Below are positions 33,223 through 40,718 of a stretch of 64,000 bases of DNA, piece after piece; position 1 is the first letter of the stretch; each line of letters begins with the position of its first letter. Source of the DNA: Billgrantia desiderata (GTDB taxonomy: Bacteria; Pseudomonadota; Gammaproteobacteria; Pseudomonadales; Halomonadaceae); NCBI GenBank assembly GCA_011742915.1, contig JAAQTN010000010.1, positions 60,053 to 124,052 on the forward strand. Reading direction: 5' to 3'. Below the pieces are notes generated by a model. The model saw only the letters and a program-made list of their open reading frames with translations. It did no database searches and was not told where the DNA came from. The position numbers and the translations under genes are program-made.

Positions 33223-34910
33223 GGCACGACTCCCTTGGGCAGATAGGGCGCCAGCAGGTTCAGGCACAGCATCAGCGCGGCAACCAGCGCCACCACCAGC
33301 ACCGACACCGCGGCGGCCAGCACGCTCTCGCCACCCTCGGCGAGGTTGAAGATCAAGACGCCCAGGGTCTCGTTGCCGGCGCTCCACAGCAGCGCCGAGA
33401 CGGTCAGCTCGTTCACCGCCAGCAGGAACACCAGCAGCCCCCCGGCGAACAGCGCCGGCGCCACCAGCGGCAGCACGATGCCACCCAGCCGCCGCCAGGG
33501 CCCGGCGCCCGCCAGTTGGGCGGCCTCCTCCAGCGAGGGGTCGAGCTGGGCAAGGCTGGCCGCCACCGGCTTGAGACACACCACCAGGAAGCGCATCAGG
33601 TAAGCGACGAAGATCAGTCCCAGGGTGCCGTAGAGCGCCACGTTCACCAGCGGTATGGGACGCACGAAAAGCAGGATGCAAGCCACCGCCAGCACCACGC
33701 CGGGCAGCGCATAGGGCAGTTCGATGGCGCCGAGCGCCAGGCTCTGCCAGCGCCGCGGCAGGCGCAGCAGGCGATAGGCCAGTGGCAGGCTGCAAAGCAC
33801 CAACATCAGTGCGGCGCCGCCCGCCAGCCACAGGCTGTTGCGCACCGCGCGCCAGGTCGCCCCCTGGCGGCCGATCACCTCGTGGTAGGCCGCCAGGGTG
33901 GCGCTCTCCAGGGTGAGCGGCACGCCCACGGCGGGCACCAGGGAGCTCACCACCAGCGCCGCCAGGGGGGCGACGAGGATCGCCAGCAGCACCGCCACCA
34001 GCACTGCGGTCACCCCGCCGCGCCAGCGGCCCAGCGAGAAATCGTGGGCGCGACCGCTGTGGCCCATCAGGCCGAAGCGGCTGCGCTTCATCCACGCCTG
34101 CTGCAGCGCCACGCCGGCCAACGCCAGCACGCCGATCAGCAGCGACAGCGAGGCCATCTCGGCCAGCATGCCGGTACCGAAGCTGGCCATGCGCTGGTAG
34201 ATCAGGGTCGGCAGCACGTAATAGCCGGCGGGAATGCCCAGCATGGCCGGGATGCCGAAGTTGCCCAGGCTGGAGATGAAGGCCATGGCCCCGCCGGCAA
34301 TCAGGCCGCCGCGGGTCACCGGCAGGATGATCTGCCCCCATACCTGGGCCTGGCGGGCACCGCTGATGCGGGCTGCCTCGACCAGCTCGCGGGGCAACGA
34401 CAGCAGCGAGGTGCGCAGCGCCAGGAACACCAGCGGCGCGCTCTGGATGCCCAGCAGCAGGGCGATACCCTCGGCGGAGTGGAGCGGCTGTGGGCTGCCC
34501 AGCGGCGGCGCCATGCCGATGCTCTTCAGCAGCGGGCTGGCCGGGCCGAAGAGCTGCAGCCAGCTCAACGCCGTGACCTGGGGCGGGATCATCATCGGCA
34601 GCATGAAGCAGAACACCAGCCAGGCCTTGCCACGGATGTCCGTCAGGGTGATCACAAAGGCGAACAGGCTGCCCAGCACCAGGGCGATCAGCATGCCCAG
34701 CCCCGAGGTGTAGAGGCTGCGCCACAGCGCCCGCCAGGTGCTCTCGGCCTGCAGCACGCGCCACAGCGGCGCCTCGCTGCCCTGGGCCAGGTCGCCCAGC
34801 GCCTCCATCAGCAGGCGCAGGCTGGGCACGAGGCTGAGCGCCACGATAACGAGCATGAGCAGGGTGAGCAACCAGCGTTGCTGGCTGCCTTCAGTGAGGC
34901 TAGGTGCCAT
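33210..34910 (-). CDS. ABC transporter fused double permease
   Basis: 566 residues with about 12 membrane helices and two copies of the binding-protein-dependent permease domain, with EAA-type loops (EAARISGARQAQVWGQIILPVT and EEAAQLAGAGPWRRLGGIVLPLV). This fused form is typical of FbpB/SfuB-like ferric and some phosphonate importers. It begins two bases after the binding-protein gene ends and overlaps the ATPase. Confidence 0.9.
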   Translation of the reverse strand: MAPSLTEGSQQRWLLTLLMLVIVALSLVPSLRLLMEALGDLAQGSEAPLWRVLQAESTWRALWRSLYTSGLGMLIALVLGSLFAFVITLTDIRGKAWLVFCFMLPMMIPPQVTALSWLQLFGPASPLLKSIGMAPPLGSPQPLHSAEGIALLLGIQSAPLVFLALRTSLLSLPRELVEAARISGARQAQVWGQIILPVTRGGLIAGGAMAFISSLGNFGIPAMLGIPAGYYVLPTLIYQRMASFGTGMLAEMASLSLLIGVLALAGVALQQAWMKRSRFGLMGHSGRAHDFSLGRWRGGVTAVLVAVLLAILVAPLAALVVSSLVPAVGVPLTLESATLAAYHEVIGRQGATWRAVRNSLWLAGGAALMLVLCSLPLAYRLLRLPRRWQSLALGAIELPYALPGVVLAVACILLFVRPIPLVNVALYGTLGLIFVAYLMRFLVVCLKPVAASLAQLDPSLEEAAQLAGAGPWRRLGGIVLPLVAPALFAGGLLVFLLAVNELTVSALLWSAGNETLGVLIFNLAEGGESVLAAAVSVLVVALVAALMLCLNLLAPYLPKGVVPWQG

Positions 34911-34912
34911 GA

Positions 34913-35899
34913 TCAGCTACCGAACAGCTCGCCGAAGCGCTGCTTGAGCTCGGCCTCCCTGGCCAGGGCGCTCTGGGTATCCAGCGGCATCAGGACGATA
35001 CCGTCACGGGCAGGAAAGCCCTCGGGCGGAGCCACCTCGGGGTGTGCCGGGAGATAACCCTGCTCACTGACCAAAGCCTGGCCTTCAAGCGAAAGGACGA
35101 AATCGACGAACTTCTGCGCCGCCTCCAGGTTTCTTGCACCCTGCATGATGGCAACCGGTTCGGTCACGGCGCTCACCCCCTCCTCGGGGAACACGAACGC
35201 CACCGGCGAGCCCTTGGCCGCTTCGCGGATCGGCAGGAAGTCGACCACGATGCCGTAAGGCTTGCTGCCAGCCGCCACGGCGTTGAATACGCCGCCATTG
35301 CCGCCCTGAGCCTCGGTGCGGTTGGCCTGCAGCGCCTCGTAATAGCCCTCGCCCAGTTCGGGGTGAGCCTCGATGGCCGCCATGTGGATCAGCGCGGCAC
35401 CGGAGTAGAGCGGGCTCGGCATGGTCACCTGGCCGGCGTATTCGGGCTGGGTGAGCTCCTGCCAGCTCTGCGGCTGACGCTCGGCGCCGGTGTTGTAGAC
35501 GATGCCGGTGGTGATCAGCTTGGTGCCGTAGTAGTAGCCTTGCGGGTCGTAGAGCTCGGCGGCGTAGGCTTCGCGCTCGGGGCTGAGGTAGGCCTGCAGG
35601 TGACCCTCCCGCTTGAGCGACTCCATGGTCATGCTGTCTGCGATCAGCAGCACGTCGGGGTTGCTGACCCCGGCGGAGAGCTCGGAGCGCAACCGGGTCA
35701 TCAGTTGCGTGGTGCCGTCGCGCACCCATTCCACTTCGACATCGGGATGGGCGGCCCGGAAGGCATCGACGGTCTGCTGGGCGTCGCTGTTGGGCTGGCT
35801 GGTGTAGAGAACCAGCTTCTCGCTGGCGAGCGCCGGCAGAGCCAGGCCGGCAAGCACCACGGAGATGGAAAGGACGGTAGCCAGGGGGCGCTGCTGCAT
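34913..35899 (-). CDS. Periplasmic solute-binding protein (AfuA/PhnS-like)
   Basis: 328 residues with a signal peptide ending ALA-SE (VVLAGLALPALAS). It shows the PBP2 pattern of AfuA/FbpA/PhnS-type proteins (LVLYTSQPNSDAQQTVDAFRA, PDVLLIADSMTMESL, PYGIVVDFLPIRE). The adjacent Tyr-Tyr pair that binds iron in FbpA is not present at the corresponding C-lobe segment (GIVVDFLP), so a phosphonate or organophosphate is more likely than ferric iron; this is inference. It is first gene of the operon with permease, ATPase, MBL hydrolase and phosphatase. GGAGG site. Confidence 0.8.
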   Translation of the reverse strand: MQQRPLATVLSISVVLAGLALPALASEKLVLYTSQPNSDAQQTVDAFRAAHPDVEVEWVRDGTTQLMTRLRSELSAGVSNPDVLLIADSMTMESLKREGHLQAYLSPEREAYAAELYDPQGYYYGTKLITTGIVYNTGAERQPQSWQELTQPEYAGQVTMPSPLYSGAALIHMAAIEAHPELGEGYYEALQANRTEAQGGNGGVFNAVAAGSKPYGIVVDFLPIREAAKGSPVAFVFPEEGVSAVTEPVAIMQGARNLEAAQKFVDFVLSLEGQALVSEQGYLPAHPEVAPPEGFPARDGIVLMPLDTQSALAREAELKQRFGELFGS

Positions 35900-35911
35900 G
35901 GGGAAAACCTC

Positions 35912-35929
35912 CGATGAGTGGGCTCATCG
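35912..35929 (-). promoter_or_regulatory. Leader hairpin abutting the binding-protein ribosome site
   Basis: CGATGAG-CCCA-CTCATCG on the minus strand, seven-base arms, immediately followed by the GGAGG that precedes the binding-protein ATG. It could influence translation of the importer operon, or be a DNA operator. Confidence 0.4.
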
Positions 35930-35981
35930 AAAGTACTGCCGTTGGTTTACAGCGCCGTGACAGTTGGTTTTCCCGGAAGGC

Positions 35982-36323
35982 TCACGCCTTCTTGACGAAC
36001 TCCGACTTCAGCTTCATCGGCCCGAAGCCGTCGATCTTGCAGTCGATGTCGTGGTCGCCCTCCACCAGGCGAATGCCCTTCACCTTGGTGCCCACCTTGA
36101 CCACCGACGAGGTTCCCTTGACCTTGAGATCCTTGATCACGGTGACGCTGTCGCCATCCTGCAGCTCATTGCCGTTGGCATCGCGCACCACCTTGCCGTC
36201 GCCAGCCTCCCCCGCATCCGTCAGGCTCGACCACTCATGACCGCACTCGGGACAGGCGTACATGCCGGCCACTTCGTAGGTGTACTCGGAGTGACAGGCG
36301 GGGCAGTTGGGCAAGGCGCTCAT
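35982..36323 (-). CDS. yjdM: YjdM/PhnA-type zinc-ribbon protein
   Basis: 113 residues: an N-terminal zinc ribbon (CPAC...CPECGHEW) and the conserved PhnA domain ([17 protein letters not shown], then [22 protein letters not shown]). YjdM was historically called PhnA; it is not the phosphonoacetate hydrolase and its role is unclear. The start [14 protein letters not shown] is family-typical. It lies 82 bases upstream of the importer operon on the same strand. Confidence 0.9.
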   Translation of the reverse strand: MSALPNCPACHSEYTYEVAGMYACPECGHEWSSLTDAGEAGDGKVVRDANGNELQDGDSVTVIKDLKVKGTSSVVKVGTKVKGIRLVEGDHDIDCKIDGFGPMKLKSEFVKKA

Positions 36324-36392
36324 GGCGATCTCTCTGCAGGATTGGAAAGCCACGCAGCATGCCAGAAGCCACCAGGGGAAGCCAATGCCTCC

Positions 36393-36962
36393 TCAGGCAA
36401 GAAGCGCCTCGCGCGGCGTGATGGCGAGTCGCTCTTCCCATACCGTGGCCCCACCAAGCGTGAACGATTGGCGGGATCCCGGTTCGAGCTGAAACCCCAT
36501 CGCACGATAGAAGCGCATGGCGTTGTCATTGCCGACGATCAACCACAGCGTGACGCAGGTGAACCCCTCGGCGAAAAGCGTCGCCAAGGCTTCCCTGCAC
36601 AGCCTGCGCCCCACGCCAAGCCGCTGAGCGTCTGGCCGGACATAGAGCACCCAGATCTCGCCTATCTGCGACCCGGCGCCTTCATCGCGTGAGGCGTCGA
36701 AGCCTATGAAGCCCTGAACCCGATCGCTCGAGCGAGCCACCAGCAGCCGTGGGCTGCCCGCTGCCAGGGAGCGGCGCCACATGGCTTCGTGCTCCGCCAC
36801 CGAGAGGCCAGCCAGGTATTCGGCCGGGACGATGTCGCGGTAGGCATGCCGCCAAGCCTCGACGTGTACCTCGGCAATGCCGCGGCAGGCAGCAAGATCG
36901 GCCGGCTCGAGCTCAAGGCTCGCCCGTTCTCGCTGCCGGCTCTGGGCTTCGTCCCGATCCAT
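36393..36962 (-). CDS. GNAT-family N-acetyltransferase
   Basis: 189 residues with the acetyl-CoA site motif A (VRPDAQRLGVGRRLCREAL) and a family-typical end (NDNAMRFYRAMGFQL). The acceptor is unknown. It begins six bases after the stop of a second GNAT gene, so the two are probably co-transcribed. Confidence 0.87.
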   Translation of the reverse strand: MDRDEAQSRQRERASLELEPADLAACRGIAEVHVEAWRHAYRDIVPAEYLAGLSVAEHEAMWRRSLAAGSPRLLVARSSDRVQGFIGFDASRDEGAGSQIGEIWVLYVRPDAQRLGVGRRLCREALATLFAEGFTCVTLWLIVGNDNAMRFYRAMGFQLEPGSRQSFTLGGATVWEERLAITPREALLA

Positions 36963-36968
36963 ATGCGT

Positions 36969-37418
36969 TCAGTCTCCCCTCAAGCCCTTGGCATAGAAGG
37001 CCATCCCTTCGCTGCAGCGAAAGCCGAGCTGCTGATAGAAGCGGGCCGCGGGGATGTCCCGCCCCGTGGCCAGGTACACCGCACGCACATCGCTGGTGGC
37101 CAACGCTTCCTCGAGCACCTCATAGAGCTGCGAGCCGATACCTTGGCCCTGGCGATGCGTGGCCACGCACATCTCCCGCAGGTAGAACAGCTTCCCATCC
37201 AGATACGGTTCGAGGTTGCCCAGCAGAAACCCCTCGAGCTCCCCACCCTCACCCAGCCCCACCACCCCCACGGCACCTGGCGATTCGAAGAAGTGCTCGA
37301 GCCGCGCCAGTGCGCCATCGGCATGCCAGGGCTCGTTCCAGGGGACCGAGGAGAACACCTGGGCGAAGAGCGCCGCGCAGGCTTGCAGGTTGCACCGTTC
37401 CAGGCGTCTTGGTTGCAT
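36969..37418 (-). CDS. GNAT-family N-acetyltransferase
   Basis: 149 residues with motif A ATHRQGQGIGSQLYEVLE and ARFYQQLGFRCSEGMAFYAKGL at the end. The conserved start (LFAQVFSSVPWNEPW) resembles small aminoglycoside/amine-acetylating GNATs of unknown substrate. No clear ribosome site precedes the ATG. It lies 36 bases downstream of yghU. Confidence 0.85.
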   Translation of the reverse strand: MQPRRLERCNLQACAALFAQVFSSVPWNEPWHADGALARLEHFFESPGAVGVVGLGEGGELEGFLLGNLEPYLDGKLFYLREMCVATHRQGQGIGSQLYEVLEEALATSDVRAVYLATGRDIPAARFYQQLGFRCSEGMAFYAKGLRGD

Positions 37419-37454
37419 GGTTTGCTCGATAGATAGGAAGGAAAAAGACCGCGG

Positions 37455-38318
37455 CTAGCGCTTGTCCTGGGTATTGGTCTCGAAATCGCTGGCATCGTGG
37501 CGCTCGTGCAGCTGCTGTTCAAGCGGGCCGAAGGTGCGATTGACCATGCGCCCACGCTTCACCGCCGGCCGGGCATCGATCTCTCTGGCCCAGCGCTGTA
37601 CGTGCTCGTACTCCTGCACCTGCAGGAACTCGCCGGCGTCGTAGACGCGGTCGAGCGCAAGCTGCCCGTACCAGGCCCAGTTGGCGATGTCGGCGATGGT
37701 GTAGTCATCGCCCCCGAGATAGCGACTCTCGGCCAGGCGTCGGTCCAGCACGTCGAGTTGGCGTTTGGCCTCCATGGCGAAACGGTCGATGGCGTACTCG
37801 ATCTTGGTCGGCGCGTAGGCATAGAAGTGGCCGAAGCCGCCACCCAGGTAGGGCGCGCTGCCCATCTGCCAGAACAGCCAGTTCAGCGTCTCGGTACGCC
37901 CGGCATGGTCGCGGGGTAAAAACTCACCGAACCTCTCGGCCAGGTAGAGCAGGATCGAGCCCGACTCGAACACCCGGGTGGGCGGCGTGGTGCCATGATC
38001 CCTCAGCGCCGGGATCTTGGAGTTGGGGTTGACCTCGACGAAGCCGCTGCCGAACTGCTCGCCCTCGCCGATGCGAATCGGCCAGGCGTCGTACTCTGCA
38101 CCTGCGTGGCCGCGTGCCAGCAACTCCTCGAGCATGATCGTGACCTTCACCCCGTTGGGTGTGGCCAGCGAGTAGAGCTGCAGCGGATGCTTGCCCACCG
38201 GCAGTGCCTTGTCGTGGGTGGGGCCGGCGATGGGCCGGTTGATGTTGGCGAACTCGCCGCCGCTGGCCTTTTCCCATTTCCAGACCTTCGGCGGCACATA
38301 CTCGTGTTCCTGGCTCAT
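37455..38318 (-). CDS. yghU: Glutathione-dependent disulfide-bond oxidoreductase YghU
   Basis: 287 residues of the nu-class glutathione S-transferase type: YVPPKVWKWEKASGGEFANINRPIAGPTHD, ATPNGVKVTIMLEELL with the GSH-binding Asn region, NPNSKIPAL, FESGSILLYLAERFG and a C-terminal helical domain. YghU-type enzymes reduce disulfides using two glutathiones. The start MSQEHEY has AGGAG upstream; an ATG 30 bases earlier is less likely. Confidence 0.92.
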   Translation of the reverse strand: MSQEHEYVPPKVWKWEKASGGEFANINRPIAGPTHDKALPVGKHPLQLYSLATPNGVKVTIMLEELLARGHAGAEYDAWPIRIGEGEQFGSGFVEVNPNSKIPALRDHGTTPPTRVFESGSILLYLAERFGEFLPRDHAGRTETLNWLFWQMGSAPYLGGGFGHFYAYAPTKIEYAIDRFAMEAKRQLDVLDRRLAESRYLGGDDYTIADIANWAWYGQLALDRVYDAGEFLQVQEYEHVQRWAREIDARPAVKRGRMVNRTFGPLEQQLHERHDASDFETNTQDKR

Positions 38319-38403
38319 GAGGACTCCTGTCGGGGGAATATATGGCACGCCACTCCGCTACACGGCGGAATGCACCCATGCCAGTCCGACAAAAGATAGC
38401 CTG

Positions 38404-40377
38404 TTAAGGTTCGGGGTTCGAGCCAGCCTCACGCCAGTTGGGCGGCACCAGGCCATGGCGGCGCATGCGCCGGTAGATGGTGGGACGTGAGACACCGAGT
38501 CGCCGCGCGGCGAGACTGACGTTCCAGCCTGTTGCACGCAGCAGTTCATGCAGCGCCTCGCCCTCGCCCGCCCCCTTTTCCTGCTCCATAGCGAGCGTCT
38601 GCGGTGCGGCGCCGAGGTGGCCCTGGCACTCTTCCGGCAGGTCGTGAAGCGTGATCTCGTCGCCCTCGGCCGTGGCCAGAGCGAAGGCCAGGGCATTCTT
38701 GAGCTGACGGATGTTGCCCGGCCAGGCGTAAGCCAGTAGCGCACTCATGGCATCGGCGCGCAGGCGCACCTCCCGCTCGCGCTCGGCAAGCAGTGCCTGG
38801 TAGACGCTGCGAATCACATAGTGCTTGTCGGCCCGCTCGCGTAGCGCCGGCAGCCGCAGCTGAGCACCGTTCAGGCGGTAATAGAGATCTTCCCGGAAGC
38901 CGCCCCGGGCGATCAGCTCGCTCATGTCACGATGGGTGGCGGTAATCACGCGAATATCGATACGCAGCGCCTTTTCGGCCCCCAGCGGCATCACCTCGCG
39001 CTCAGCCAGCACGCGCAGTAGCCGGGTCTGCAGCGTCAGCGGCATGTCGCCGATCTCATCCAGGAACAGGGTGCCGCCGTCGGCCTGCTGGATCAGCCCG
39101 CGCATGCCCTTGCTGCGCCCACCGGTGAAGGCGCCGGGCAGGTAGCCGAACAGTTCGCTCTCGATCAGCGATTCAGGAATCGCTGCGCAGTTCACCGCCA
39201 CGAAAGGCCCCTTGGCACGCGTACCGCTGTCGTGCAGCGCCCGCGCCAGCACCTCCTTGCCGGTACCGGTCTCGCCGGTAATCAACACACTGACCTCCTC
39301 GTTGCGCAGCCTCCGGGCCAGCTTGAGCACCCGATGCATGGCGGGATCGTCCGAGGCGAGCCGGTCCAGCGCCGGCACCGGCGTAGGCGAAGGCGGCAAG
39401 GCACGGGGGGCCGGGCGTCGACCGCGCGGCTCGAGCAGAGTGACGAAACAGGTGGTGTCGTTGGCGCGCGCCCGAAAGGCGCGAATGCCGTCGTCGCTGG
39501 CGGTCGGGATGCCCAGCAGTTCACCGAGCTCGCCGTCGAACAGCTGGGTGACCGAAGGCTGCCAGCCCGGCGACCAAGGCGGCCAGCGGTGCAGATGGGC
39601 ATCGATCAGCGCTCGACCGGCACCATTGGCAGCGATCACGCTGCCGTCCTCCTCGATGGCGATCAGCCCGCGGCCATTGAGATGTACGAACTCGCGGGCA
39701 GTATCGAAGCGCAGCATCAGGCAGTGGCGATAGCGGTGCAGGAAATAGGCATCCTCGATCATCCGCGCATAGAGCGTGACCAGCGGCAGGCCGAAATTCT
39801 GGCTTTCCTGGGCACGCGGCGACTGCAGCGCGGAGATGTCCAGCACCGCAATGACCTGCCCCTGTGGATCGGTGATCGGCGCCGCCGTGCAGGTCAGGCT
39901 GATGTGGGTGGCATCGAAGTGCTCGCTCTGGTGGCAGGTAATGGCTTGGGCATCGTGAACGCAGGTACCGACCGCACAGGTTCCCGCATAGCGTTCGTCC
40001 CAGTCGGCGCCCAGGTAGAGCCCCGCCCGGCGCAGCTCCGGCTCCCGCTCGCGCTGGCCGCGGAAGTCGACGGTGATGCCCTGCCGGTCGGTGAGCAGCA
40101 GCACATAGCCCAGCGGGGCGATCTGGGTGAAGAGTTGATCGACGCCGGCCCGCGCGACGTGCAGCAGCTCATCGACCGGCTCGCGGTGCTCCTTGAGCGC
40201 CTGTTGAGTCAGCACCCGCACGGGGCGGGGGCGGCCGGGGTCGAGCCGGTACTCGCCGACGCAGCGCTCCCAGGAGCGCCGAATCACTTCCCGGCAGCCG
40301 TCCAGGTCGGCCGGCTGGCCTTCGCTGAGTCGGATCAGGGTCTCGATGTGCTGGCGTTGCTCGTTACGCAATGGCAT
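38404..40377 (-). CDS. AcoR-type sigma-54-dependent activator
   Basis: 657 residues: N-terminal GAF-like sensor region, a PAS-like middle, AAA+ domain with Walker A GETGTGKE, the sigma-54-contacting loop GAFTGG, Walker B LFLDEIGDMP, and a C-terminal Fis helix-turn-helix (NVSLAARRLGVSRPTIYRRMRR). These are AcoR/MimR-type activators of alcohol, ketone or acetoin genes. The start MPLRNEQRQHIE has GGAGG upstream. It is divergent from the flavin monooxygenase, whose upstream region carries a -24/-12 promoter and palindromes. Confidence 0.9.
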   Translation of the reverse strand: MPLRNEQRQHIETLIRLSEGQPADLDGCREVIRRSWERCVGEYRLDPGRPRPVRVLTQQALKEHREPVDELLHVARAGVDQLFTQIAPLGYVLLLTDRQGITVDFRGQREREPELRRAGLYLGADWDERYAGTCAVGTCVHDAQAITCHQSEHFDATHISLTCTAAPITDPQGQVIAVLDISALQSPRAQESQNFGLPLVTLYARMIEDAYFLHRYRHCLMLRFDTAREFVHLNGRGLIAIEEDGSVIAANGAGRALIDAHLHRWPPWSPGWQPSVTQLFDGELGELLGIPTASDDGIRAFRARANDTTCFVTLLEPRGRRPAPRALPPSPTPVPALDRLASDDPAMHRVLKLARRLRNEEVSVLITGETGTGKEVLARALHDSGTRAKGPFVAVNCAAIPESLIESELFGYLPGAFTGGRSKGMRGLIQQADGGTLFLDEIGDMPLTLQTRLLRVLAEREVMPLGAEKALRIDIRVITATHRDMSELIARGGFREDLYYRLNGAQLRLPALRERADKHYVIRSVYQALLAEREREVRLRADAMSALLAYAWPGNIRQLKNALAFALATAEGDEITLHDLPEECQGHLGAAPQTLAMEQEKGAGEGEALHELLRATGWNVSLAARRLGVSRPTIYRRMRRHGLVPPNWREAGSNPEP

Positions 40378-40505
40378 CGCTGCCTCCGGTGCCGCCGTGA
40401 CGCTTTCCGGCGGTGGTGGCCTTGTTGTTGTGTAGCAGGCCTGCTTCCAGCGTATGCCGTGCCGAGCAGGAGTCAATCGGCTTCTCCTGCGCCCTTGGTC
40501 GGGGG

Positions 40506-40519
40506 GTTACAGGTGTAAC
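40506..40519. promoter_or_regulatory. Palindrome GTTACA-GG-TGTAAC, candidate activator site
   Basis: Perfect six-base arms around GG, 144 bases upstream of the predicted -24 element. With the adjacent 20-bp palindrome it forms a plausible upstream activating sequence for the divergent activator. Confidence 0.45.
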
Positions 40520-40536
40520 GCCCGCATTGCTCCCGT

Positions 40537-40556
40537 CACGTGACAGCTGTCACGTG
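40537..40556. promoter_or_regulatory. Perfect 20-bp palindrome, candidate activator site
   Basis: CACGTGACAGCTGTCACGTG is its own reverse complement. It lies about 107 bases upstream of the -24 element, a typical distance for sigma-54 enhancer sites, and a further GTTACA half-site follows at 40558. Confidence 0.55.
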
Positions 40557-40662
40557 CGTTACAGGCCGAAGGGGCGCACCTTCACGCTGCTGCCGCTCAA
40601 TCCCGCTCGGAAAACCAAATTTTTCAATCGTCTGGAAGCGTTTCTCGCACACCCTTCGCGGC

Positions 40663-40678
40663 TGGCACGGTTTCTGCC
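40663..40678 (+). promoter_or_regulatory. Sigma-54 (-24/-12) promoter of the monooxygenase
   Basis: TGGCACG-GTTT-CTGC: GG (40664-40665) and GC (40676-40677) separated by exactly ten bases, close to the TGGCACG-N4-TTGC consensus. The monooxygenase ATG is 41 bases further on. The presence of the sigma-54 activator next door supports it. Confidence 0.7.
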
Positions 40679-40718
40679 AGGACATAGGGCGTCCCCACAC
40701 AACAAGCGGAGAACAACG

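Noticed and set aside
33223-34764. Upstream extension of the ABC ATPase frame
   Set aside because: It lies inside the permease gene in another frame and reads as low-complexity Gly/Ala/Arg; the ATG at 33222 with AAGGGAG and the conserved start is the real beginning.
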